Origin: Spirosoma sp. KUDC1026 | GTDB taxonomy: Bacteria; Bacteroidota; Bacteroidia; Cytophagales; Spirosomataceae | Reading direction: 5' to 3' | DNA: 64,000 nt | NCBI RefSeq assembly: GCF_013375035.1 | Contig: NZ_CP056032.1 | Coordinates: 1,038,001 to 1,102,000 of the forward strand | Part shown: positions 57,020 through 64,000 of the stretch, piece by piece | Position numbering within the stretch: the stretch's first letter is position 1 | Layout: each line of letters begins with the position of its first letter | Notes under the pieces: model-generated | The model's database searches: none | What the model was told of the DNA's origin: nothing | The model's input: only the letters and a program-made list of their open reading frames with translations | Translations under genes and position numbers: made by a program

Positions 57020-57526
57020 ATGCTCAACAGCAATCACCCTTTTATTTGTGCAGAAGTGAATGTGAGAAGTATACCGCCACCAAAGCGCCAGGAAGTCAGG
57101 ACCTTTCTCACGTATTTTTTAACGGCGCTGCTTGGAGCCTCCATTAATTTTATCAGTCGAATCTTCTATCGAAACTTCTTCGATTTCGATACCAGTGTTT
57201 TGTGCGGCTACCTGACTGCTACCATTTTAACCTTTATTCCCACGAAGCGCTACGCTTTTGCCGCAGCCGAAACCGGAAATACAGGCCGGGAAGCCGTTAA
57301 ATTTTTGCTGATTGCCCTGCTGGCTCTGCTTGTGCAGGTGTACGGTGCCAAATATACCCTTCATTACGTCGCTAATCCGTTACTGCCCAGAACGCCCCAG
57401 TTGTGGCGCGAAACAGGCTCGCATGTGGTAGGCATGGGTATGAGTTTCATGGCAAATTACTTCGGCCATAAACTGCTGACGTTCCGCAGTACGGGAGTGT
57501 ACGATCGGTTCCGACAAAGACGGTAA
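57020..57526 (+). CDS. GtrA-like membrane protein
   Basis: 168 residues with four membrane helices (about 30-46, 58-74, 92-110 and 135-152), matching the GtrA/DPMS3 family whose members help move lipid-linked sugars across the membrane or anchor glycosyltransferases. Family-like: TYFLTALLGASINFISRIFY and SFMANYFGHKLLTFR. No dolichyl/undecaprenyl-phosphate sugar synthase is adjacent. A GtrA role in a specific glycosylation path is inference. Confidence 0.8.
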   Translation: MLNSNHPFICAEVNVRSIPPPKRQEVRTFLTYFLTALLGASINFISRIFYRNFFDFDTSVLCGYLTATILTFIPTKRYAFAAAETGNTGREAVKFLLIALLALLVQVYGAKYTLHYVANPLLPRTPQLWRETGSHVVGMGMSFMANYFGHKLLTFRSTGVYDRFRQRR

Positions 57527-57566
57527 AGTCAGACCGCGCCGATGCAGTAGTCCGATAAATCGCCTG

Positions 57567-57592
57567 AAAGCCTTATTTTTATAAGGCTTTTT
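57567..57592 (+). terminator. Rho-independent terminator after the GtrA-like gene
   Basis: AAAGCCTTAT (57567-57576) pairs with ATAAGGCTTT (57581-57590) around TTTT, followed by further Ts. It lies only 13 bases before the start of the SprT-like gene. Confidence 0.8.
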
Positions 57593-57604
57593 GATTTCAG
57601 GACG

Positions 57605-58258
57605 TTGACAGACCTTTTTACTCAATATTTTTCCGGACAGTCGACTGTTTACTGCCGTCAGCTGTGGCAACAATACGGGTTTGGTTTTCGGGTAGTACGG
57701 CCGCGTCGATCCAAACTCGGAGATTTCAGGGCTTACCCGGATGGACGAACGCAGGTTACGGTCAATGCCGACCTGAACCCGCACGCTTTTCTGATTACGT
57801 ACGTGCATGAAGTAGCCCATGCAGCTGTTCATCTGGCCTACCGGAAACGGTACCAGCAGAATCGTCTGCTGGGTAAACGCACCCGGCGGCCCCAGCCACA
57901 CGGAACAGAATGGCAAATAACCTTCAATCAACTCATGCAGCCCCTGCTCACTGAGTCGGTTTTTCCTACTGTCGTTCTCGGCCCGTTGCGGCAATATATG
58001 CAGAAACCAGCCGCGACGACATCGGCCAATCCGGTGCTGATGCATGCATTACGCCAGTTCGACGACAGCCCGTTGGAGCCTGTTGATCCCAGCCGGATGT
58101 TACTGCGCGATATTCCTGAGGGAGGTTCGTTCCGACTTGGAAAAAAGACCTTTGTGCGGGGTACGTTACGTCGGACCCGCGTCGTTTGTAAAGAGATAAC
58201 ATCCGGTAGTTCTTACGCAATTCTGGCTCATGCATGGGTGGAAAAAAGCAGCCTGTAG
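57605..58258 (+). CDS. SprT-like putative metalloprotease
   Basis: 217 residues. The N-terminal part has the SprT-like zinc motif HEVAHA (about residues 68-73), preceded by an NADLNPHAFLITYV strand, and HGTEWQ near 98 as in SprT/Spartan proteins. The rest (about 130-217) is basic and contains no zinc-ribbon cysteines of the usual CxxC type. Related proteins are metalloproteases acting on DNA-protein cross-links, but activity is not shown here. The start is TTG; no ATG or GTG is available in the correct part of the frame. The last 29 bases overlap the porU start. Confidence 0.82.
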   Translation: MTDLFTQYFSGQSTVYCRQLWQQYGFGFRVVRPRRSKLGDFRAYPDGRTQVTVNADLNPHAFLITYVHEVAHAAVHLAYRKRYQQNRLLGKRTRRPQPHGTEWQITFNQLMQPLLTESVFPTVVLGPLRQYMQKPAATTSANPVLMHALRQFDDSPLEPVDPSRMLLRDIPEGGSFRLGKKTFVRGTLRRTRVVCKEITSGSSYAILAHAWVEKSSL

Positions 58259-61200
58259 CTTATGGCTCATTCTTCTGATTATTAGTTCGTTGCCTGGCTG
58301 GTCACAGACGGTAACTAACTCGGTGCTACGTGAGGGTGTCTGGGTGAAAATAGGTGTTACTACGTCTGGCATATACCGACTCGATCAGCCTACGCTTAGT
58401 AGCATCAATGCCGCTTTTGCTGGGGCCGACCCACGACAGCTGCGGCTCTACGGAAATGGGGGCGCTATGTTACCTCAGGCCAATGATACTCCCCGTGCCA
58501 GCGATCTAACCGAAAATGCCATTCAGGTTACGGGTGAAGCAGACGGCCGGTTTGACGCCGGTGACGCGATTGTATTTTACGGCCAGTCACCCCATACTAT
58601 TCACTACGATACGCTCAACCGACGGTTTACGCACCAGAAAAACGTCTACTCCGACACCACGTTTTATTTTCTGACGATTGGGGCATCGGCCGGATTGCGG
58701 GTCAGCACGCAGGCTGTTAGTACGTTGCTTAAGGGCTCTTCAGCTGACACAGCCGTCATTTCCAGCTTTGAGGATTACCAGTTTCACGAGAAGGATGCTC
58801 TCAAGATATCGTATGTTCATTCTGGACGCGAGTGGCTAGGGGAGGACCTGAGCATCGATACGTTGACAGCCATCAACTTTTCTGTGCCCGGTATGGCGGC
58901 AGGGGCTACTGTTCGGCTTGGAGCATCAGTTGTGGCGAGGGCTACCGAAACTACGCTGTTCCGGCTGCGATCAAATAGGCAGGAAGTAGGGGTGCTGGAT
59001 ATGGGCGTTATCTCGGGATATGAGTACGACTATCAGGGCGTGGCCCGTACGGATACGTTTGTGACCAAATCGGCTGCTGCCGATGCACTACCGCTGACAG
59101 TTGGTTATCAAAAAAATAGATTGACAGCAGCGCAGGGGTATTTGAATTATCTGAGCGTTCAGGTTCGGCGCGAACTGCGTCAATATGGTCAGGCTACCTG
59201 TGTGCGTCGATTACCCGCCGGGCAATACGCCGTTCGACAGGCTACGACGGGACTACGGGTATGGGACGTAACCAATCCGCTAATTCCTTCCGTGCAGAGC
59301 TATTCACTAACAGCGGGAGAAGCTAGCTGGACTGCCAAGCGTCAGGGCGACTATTTTCTGTTCACCGACGCGCAGATGCAGACGCCTGCTTCTGTAAAGA
59401 CAATTGCCGTACAAAACGTGCACGGGCAATCGACACCAGACCTGCTCATTGTTGCGCCCGCTGCCTGGCAGGCCCAGGCCGAACGTCTGGCAGCTTACCG
59501 GCGGGAGCACGATAAACTGTCGGTTCTGGTTGTGACGACCCAGCAGGTTTTCAATGAATTTGGCTCCGGTCAGGCCGACCCGACGGCGATACGTGATGCC
59601 GCCCGTTATTTCTACAATCAATCGCCCGGTAAGCTCCAGTATTTGCTACTCTTCGGTGATGCGACCTATGATTATCGGAATATTGCCGGGATGAATACGG
59701 CTACCGATCTGGCGAATATGGTACCAGTGTACGAAAGCCGGGAGTCGCTGCATCCCGTACTTAGTTATTCGTCCGACGATTATTTTGGATTTATGCAGCC
59801 CAGCCAGGGCGAGTGGTGGGAAGATTATAGCAACGATCACCGGATGGACATTGGCGTGGGGCGTTTACCGGTCAAATCGATTGACGAAGCAAAAACTGTT
59901 GTCGACAAACTGATTCGTTACGGCTCTGATCAAACCCTGCTGGGCGATTGGCAAACGAAGGTAATGGTGGTAGCCGACGATGGCGATTACAATCTTCACC
60001 AGCAGGACGCTAATGAACTGGCTAAGCTTATTGAAACCACCGATCCCGCGTATCGGCCGGAACGGATTTTTCTGGACAACTACGTTCAGGAAACGACCAG
60101 CCTGGGTCAGCGTGTTCCGGCCGTTAATCAGCTCATCAGTCAGTCAATGGTGGATGGGAGACTGATTATCAACTACAGTGGACATGGGGGCGTATCAACG
60201 CTGGCCGATGAGCAGATCGTTACGTTGCAGGATATTCTGAACTGGCGCAACAAACGGCTTCCGCTCCTGGTAACCGCTACCTGTCAGTTTGGCCGGTACG
60301 ATGATCCGAACGCTAACTCGGGGGCCGAACTGGCGCTGTTAAGCCGACTGGGGGGCGCTATTGCCCTGCTGTCAACCACCAGGCCTGTATATGCTAATTC
60401 TAATCTGCTGATCAACAAAGCCTTTTATAAGGCGGTTTTTACGCCTGTTAATGGGACGATGCCGCGTTTGGGGGATGTCATGCGGGTAACCAAGAACGCT
60501 AGTCTGAGTGGCCCGCTCAACCGAAATTTTACGCTCCTTGGGGATCCATCCATGCGACTGGCTTATCCGGAAGCCAGCGTAGCGCTGACGAAAGTGAACA
60601 GCCACACCCTGGCTGCGGGTCAACTCGATACGCTGCGGGCTCAGCAAACGGTCGAACTAGCGGGCGAAATTCGGCTGGGAACGGAACGAATGACCAGTTT
60701 TTCGGGAACGATTCAGCTGAGTCTGTTCGACAAAAAAACGACCCGGACCACGCTCGGTACAGAAGCATCCAGTCCCCGAATGAGCTATGAGGAGTACGCC
60801 AACCCCATTTTTACGGGCCGGATAGCCGTTCAGCAGGGGCAGTTTGTGCTGAAGTTCATTATGCCGAAGGACATAAATTACACTGTTGGACAGGCAAAAC
60901 TACAGAGTTATGCGATTCAATCCGACAGTCTGATGACGGCTATCGGCAGCTACGAAAATCTGCGGATTGGGGGGAGTATAGTCACGGATAGCCTTGATAA
61001 CCAGCCACCAACGGTAACGATGAACGTGTTAAACGGTACGCGCCAGGGAGAAGAGGTACAGGCGGTGGGGCCAGCGGTTACGCTGCTTGTTGATCTGCAG
61101 GACAATCGGGGCATTAATATTGCTAGGTCGGGCTTAGGGCATGAGCTCACGATCCAGCTGGAAGGGCAGTCGCCAGTCATACTCAACGATCTGTATGTGG

Positions 61201-61661
61201 CCACAGGAAATGATGGGCGACAGGGGCAGGTTCGCTATACGTTTCAGAACGTGTTGCCGGGTACGTACCGGGTACGAGTGAAAGCCTGGGATATTAACAA
61301 TAATTCAACGGAGGCCGCGTTGAGCATAGTAGTTTCGGAGCGCCCAAGGCTGCATGTACAGCGTTTGTGGGCCATGCCAAACCCGGTCGTTACGCAAACC
61401 ACCCTGACTGCTGACCTGAACCGGACGGGCGAAGCGCTCGACTGGACAACGAGCGTCTATGATCTCAACGGGTTGTTGGTAACTCAGCAGACGGGGCAGT
61501 GTACCGATTGTCCGGCAGCGGTGGAGGTGGGTAGCTGGGATGGGCGAAGCAGTATCGGGAGTTCAGTACCGGTCGGGACGTATATCATGCGCCTGCAGAT
61601 TCGTTCGGCATCGGATGGATCGACGGCCACCAGTAGTGGTCGATTACTGCTTACCCGTTGA
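58230..61661 (+). CDS. porU: Type IX secretion system sortase PorU
   Basis: 1143 residues. A signal peptide ends near GWSQ (about 27). An N-terminal beta-domain (about 30-400) precedes a gingipain-like C25 protease domain, in which catalytic His652 lies in NYSGHGGVST and Cys685 in TATCQFGRYDDP. The C-terminal end (about 1050-1143) is sorting-domain-like (LWAMPNPVVTQTTLT; VGTYIMRLQ). PorU cleaves sorting domains of T9SS cargo and joins the cargo to anionic lipopolysaccharide, working with PorV. Its ATG lies inside the SprT-like gene, so expression may be coupled. Confidence 0.95.
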   Translation: MHGWKKAACSLWLILLIISSLPGWSQTVTNSVLREGVWVKIGVTTSGIYRLDQPTLSSINAAFAGADPRQLRLYGNGGAMLPQANDTPRASDLTENAIQVTGEADGRFDAGDAIVFYGQSPHTIHYDTLNRRFTHQKNVYSDTTFYFLTIGASAGLRVSTQAVSTLLKGSSADTAVISSFEDYQFHEKDALKISYVHSGREWLGEDLSIDTLTAINFSVPGMAAGATVRLGASVVARATETTLFRLRSNRQEVGVLDMGVISGYEYDYQGVARTDTFVTKSAAADALPLTVGYQKNRLTAAQGYLNYLSVQVRRELRQYGQATCVRRLPAGQYAVRQATTGLRVWDVTNPLIPSVQSYSLTAGEASWTAKRQGDYFLFTDAQMQTPASVKTIAVQNVHGQSTPDLLIVAPAAWQAQAERLAAYRREHDKLSVLVVTTQQVFNEFGSGQADPTAIRDAARYFYNQSPGKLQYLLLFGDATYDYRNIAGMNTATDLANMVPVYESRESLHPVLSYSSDDYFGFMQPSQGEWWEDYSNDHRMDIGVGRLPVKSIDEAKTVVDKLIRYGSDQTLLGDWQTKVMVVADDGDYNLHQQDANELAKLIETTDPAYRPERIFLDNYVQETTSLGQRVPAVNQLISQSMVDGRLIINYSGHGGVSTLADEQIVTLQDILNWRNKRLPLLVTATCQFGRYDDPNANSGAELALLSRLGGAIALLSTTRPVYANSNLLINKAFYKAVFTPVNGTMPRLGDVMRVTKNASLSGPLNRNFTLLGDPSMRLAYPEASVALTKVNSHTLAAGQLDTLRAQQTVELAGEIRLGTERMTSFSGTIQLSLFDKKTTRTTLGTEASSPRMSYEEYANPIFTGRIAVQQGQFVLKFIMPKDINYTVGQAKLQSYAIQSDSLMTAIGSYENLRIGGSIVTDSLDNQPPTVTMNVLNGTRQGEEVQAVGPAVTLLVDLQDNRGINIARSGLGHELTIQLEGQSPVILNDLYVATGNDGRQGQVRYTFQNVLPGTYRVRVKAWDINNNSTEAALSIVVSERPRLHVQRLWAMPNPVVTQTTLTADLNRTGEALDWTTSVYDLNGLLVTQQTGQCTDCPAAVEVGSWDGRSSIGSSVPVGTYIMRLQIRSASDGSTATSSGRLLLTR

Positions 61662-61708
61662 TTTGCAGACTTGATTTAATGCATTTTTTCTAATCAAAGG
61701 TTTCCTTG

Positions 61709-61716
61709 TATTTTTG
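61709..61716 (+). promoter_or_regulatory. -7 promoter element of porV
   Basis: TATTTTTG fits TAnnTTTG; leader about 50 bases to ATG 61775. It means porV can be expressed apart from porU. Confidence 0.55.
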
Positions 61717-61774
61717 ACCCATAAGACTGTTTCATTCACTCCAACTATTGCGGTCTTTGATCAACCTTCTCTGT

Positions 61775-62980
61775 ATGAAGCGTACTTTTTCCCGTGTCTT
61801 TATCGGCGTTTGTAGTTTATTTCCGTTCGTCGTTTCTGCTCAAACCCAACCTGTGCAAACGCTCAATGGCGGAATTGGTATCCCAACATCGTCGGTTCCT
61901 TTTCTGAATTTTACGCCCGATGCGCGTTCGGGAGCTTTGGGAGAAACCGGGGTCGCCATGCCAGACGCCGATGCAAACTCAATTTTCTGGAATCCATCCA
62001 AACTTGTTTTTGCGAAGCAGGACAAAGGTGCCTCGATTTCGTATACACCCTGGCTGCGGGAAATTGTCAACGATATGTACTACACGTACCTGAGCGGTTA
62101 CTCCAAGCTGGGAAAGAACTCAGTTATTGGTGGTTCGCTGATGTACTTTGATCTGGGAACCGTCGATTTCACAACGGCAACCGGTGTCGCAGCTGGTTCG
62201 TTCAACTCCCGTGAATACGCCATAACGGCTTCATACGTACAGCGCCTTTCGCAAAATTTCTCACTGGGTGTTAATCTCAAATATCTGAACTCGAACCTCG
62301 CAGCTGGCAGCAGCAATGTAGGACTGAAGCCGGGAGCTACTGCGGCCGCTGATATTAGCGCGTTCTATCGGAACGAAATTCGTGATAACTCAACCGGGAA
62401 AGGGCTGGGTTGGGCGTTTGGGGGTATGCTCTCTAATCTGGGCGGCCGGATCAATTATGGCGGTCTGGAGCGGTACTATATTCCCACAAATCTACGCCTG
62501 GGAGCATCGTTGACCTATTATGCCGATCAGTACAACAAGTTTAACTTTATGGTGGACTTTAATAAACTGATGACGCCAACGCCAAATATTCAGAATGTTG
62601 GCGGTGCACCGGTGAATGTGAATAATAACAAAAATTATTTCAGCGCAGTCTTTGGCTCGTTTGCTGATGCGCCCGGCGGATTTAGTGAAGAACTGAAGGA
62701 AGTCACCGTGTCGACTGGAGTTGAATACTGGTATAATGAGCAGTTTGCGGCCCGGGCCGGCTATTTCGGGGAATCAAACCTGAAAGGTGGTCGGAAATAT
62801 GCTACGGCTGGTCTTGGCCTTCGCCTGAAACAAAGTTTCGGTGTCGATTTCTCGTACATTGTTCCCATCAGACAGGGCAGTCCGCTGGCGAATACGTTCC
62901 GGATATCACTCCTGATCAATCTGGCTAATGCCAATCGCGTCTTCAGCGATGACGAACCTGTCAACGACGACGACAACTAG
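61775..62980 (+). CDS. porV: Type IX secretion system outer-membrane protein PorV (LptO)
   Basis: 401 residues; a signal peptide ends near VVSAQ (about 23). Family features: FLNFTPDARSGALGETGVAM followed by DANSIFWNPSKLVFA, then a beta-barrel (FadL-like) to the end, with the C-terminal strand LANTFRISLLINLANA. PorV carries the T9SS substrate from the translocon to the PorU sortase, making up the attachment complex. The ATG at 61775 opens the signal peptide; a TTG 27 bases upstream is rejected. It ends with an acidic tail (DDEPVNDDDN). Confidence 0.95.
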   Translation: MKRTFSRVFIGVCSLFPFVVSAQTQPVQTLNGGIGIPTSSVPFLNFTPDARSGALGETGVAMPDADANSIFWNPSKLVFAKQDKGASISYTPWLREIVNDMYYTYLSGYSKLGKNSVIGGSLMYFDLGTVDFTTATGVAAGSFNSREYAITASYVQRLSQNFSLGVNLKYLNSNLAAGSSNVGLKPGATAAADISAFYRNEIRDNSTGKGLGWAFGGMLSNLGGRINYGGLERYYIPTNLRLGASLTYYADQYNKFNFMVDFNKLMTPTPNIQNVGGAPVNVNNNKNYFSAVFGSFADAPGGFSEELKEVTVSTGVEYWYNEQFAARAGYFGESNLKGGRKYATAGLGLRLKQSFGVDFSYIVPIRQGSPLANTFRISLLINLANANRVFSDDEPVNDDDN

Positions 62981-63039
62981 CCTCAGCCTTACCAGTAGAT
63001 TTTAACACGTTTCGATTTTTAGACGCATTGTCGTCATTG

Positions 63040-63073
63040 AAAATGGCATTTCGAATCGGGATGCCATTTTATT
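63040..63073 (+). terminator. Terminator after porV
   Basis: AAAATGGCAT (63040-63049) pairs with ATGCCATTTT (63061-63070), 11-base loop, followed by a T-rich stretch. Confidence 0.8.
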
Positions 63074-63087
63074 TTATCCAGACAAAC

Positions 63088-64000
63088 ATGCTCGATAGAA
63101 CCCAGTCGCCAGCATTTCAGGCTATCCAAGAAGTTCGTATTCCCGTTGTTCAGACAAAAACGCTCGACAATAACCTACCTCTACATCTGATCGCTGTCGA
63201 TCAGCAGCCTGTTCTCCGGCTGGAATGCGTATTCAATGGCGGTGCCTGGTACGAAGAAACGCCTAATTCGGCCTTTTTTGCCATAAAAATGCTGGCCGAA
63301 GGCGCAGGTAACCGGACATCGGCGCAGATCAGCGAGTACTTTGACCGCTACGGTGCGTTCCTGGAGTTAAACAGCGGACCCGACCGGGCCAGCGTGGTCA
63401 TCTATTGCCTCACCAAATTTCTGCCCGATGTGTTGCCCCTCCTGCGGGAGCTACTGACAGAACCCCTTTTCCCCGAAAAGGAACTGGACGACCTGCGGAA
63501 CATTACGCTGCAGAACCTGCGCGTCAATTATGAGAAGAACGCGTACCGGGCGGGTATCCTGTTCCGGGAGAAGCTGTATGGGCTGAATCATCCCTACGGC
63601 CGCACACAGCGCCCCGAACTGATTGAACAGCTTACCCGGCAGGATGTAGTTGACTTCTACCAACGGGTTATCCGGCAGCAGCCGTTCCACGTTGTCGTGG
63701 CTGGTCAGGTAGGCGAAAACGAAATATTGCTCATTAACCGGGAATTGGGCCAACTGCCAATCATGCACAGTGAACTGCCGGGTTTTACGGGTGATGTAGA
63801 GCCGGAACGTGCTGCCCCTACACTACTTGAAAAGGCTGATAGCATTCAATCATCCATTCGGGTGGGTCGCCGGTTATTTACCCGCTCGCACCCCGATTTC
63901 TTCAAAATGCTGGTGACGAACGAAGTGCTGGGTGGCTATTTCGGATCGCGGCTGATGAAGAACATCCGGGAGGAGAAAGGATTCACGTACGGTATTTCGT
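63088..64000 (+). CDS. M16-family peptidase subunit, apparently non-catalytic, 3' end cut by window
   Basis: 304 residues visible, running off the window end; the reading frame from the ATG at 63088 stays open to base 64000. M16 fold is shown by FNGGAWYEETP, DRYGAFLELNSGPDRASVV, YGLNHPYGRTQRPELIEQL and NEVLGGYFGSRLMKNIREEK. The position where catalytic members carry HxxEH is replaced by FFAIKMLAEG, so the zinc site is missing. Bacteroidota often encode a catalytic and a non-catalytic M16 subunit as a pair; this is the non-catalytic type, and its partner is probably just outside the window. No signal peptide is seen. The porV terminator lies 18 bases upstream. Confidence 0.88.
   Translation, partial: MLDRTQSPAFQAIQEVRIPVVQTKTLDNNLPLHLIAVDQQPVLRLECVFNGGAWYEETPNSAFFAIKMLAEGAGNRTSAQISEYFDRYGAFLELNSGPDRASVVIYCLTKFLPDVLPLLRELLTEPLFPEKELDDLRNITLQNLRVNYEKNAYRAGILFREKLYGLNHPYGRTQRPELIEQLTRQDVVDFYQRVIRQQPFHVVVAGQVGENEILLINRELGQLPIMHSELPGFTGDVEPERAAPTLLEKADSIQSSIRVGRRLFTRSHPDFFKMLVTNEVLGGYFGSRLMKNIREEKGFTYGIS

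Noticed and set aside
57380-58045. 221-residue open frame on the minus strand across the GtrA and SprT-like genes
   Set aside because: It is antisense to two plus-strand genes with recognisable family motifs and runs through the terminator between them; no motif of its own.
61676-61700. Possible terminator after porU (TTGATT ... AATCAA)
   Set aside because: Only six base pairs, A/T-only pairing mostly, and no following T-run; too weak to call.

Overview
The window looks like a chromosomal segment of a Cytophagales bacterium (phylum Bacteroidota), most plausibly Spirosoma or a close relative; the genus is inference. The basis is the Bacteroidota -7 promoter motif TAnnTTTG upstream of many genes, weak Shine-Dalgarno sites, type IX secretion (T9SS) genes (PorU, PorV, a sorting-domain cargo, a PorE-like OmpA protein), Wzi-type capsule proteins and proton-pumping NADH dehydrogenase genes. 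No tRNA, rRNA, CRISPR array or complete prophage is visible.

Layout. 1-0.7 kb: the 3' part of an IS982-type transposase running in from the window edge. 0.7-8.7 kb: a double-ATPase ABC protein, a large TPR/beta-propeller/OmpA envelope protein, ispE, a cytochrome oxidase subunit III and an M1 metallopeptidase. 8.8-15.6 kb, minus strand: a FabH-like ketosynthase, a GT4 glycosyltransferase, a DUF922 putative metalloprotease and secA. 15.8-40.6 kb: a large exopolysaccharide/capsule locus with an SLBB export protein, Wzz, GDP-mannose 4,6-dehydratase, two Wzx-type flippases, eight glycosyltransferases (the ones at 21777, 22926, 25050, 25889, 30772, 32963 and 34154, plus the initiating sugar transferase at 37704), a Wzy-like polymerase and two Wzi proteins. 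Embedded in it are two long secreted proteins built from 17-residue head-like repeats, and a small T9SS cargo. 40.7-45.3 kb: a serine hydrolase, an alpha/beta hydrolase, a decayed DUF5009-type acyltransferase pseudogene not marked by any intact frame, and an MscS channel. 45.3-47.5 kb, minus strand: glpF-glpK. 47.6-51.5 kb: ExbB/ExbD, a Rieske-FAD oxidoreductase and a DEDDh exonuclease. 51.6-57 kb: nuoK-L-M-N. 57-64 kb: a GtrA protein, a SprT-like protein, porU, porV and the start of a non-catalytic M16 peptidase.

How the genes work together. The sugar transferase at 37704 would load the first sugar on undecaprenyl phosphate. The GT2/GT4 enzymes extend the unit, Wzx flips it, the Wzy-like protein polymerises it, Wzz and the SLBB protein set length and export, and the Wzi proteins anchor or assemble the polymer. 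PorU/PorV cleave and attach T9SS cargo at the cell surface, of which the 35.3 kb protein is an example.

The most notable signals are: (1) a 598-bp block, identical but for one base by eye, forming the C-terminal part of both head-repeat proteins with abrupt edges, which suggests gene conversion or a mobile tail cassette; (2) the multiply frameshifted DUF5009 remnant at about 43.06-43.87 kb; (3) a promoter -7 element in the loop of a perfect 15-bp inverted repeat at 697-739; and (4) promoters so close to the start codons at 44152 and 57020 that leaderless transcripts are likely.
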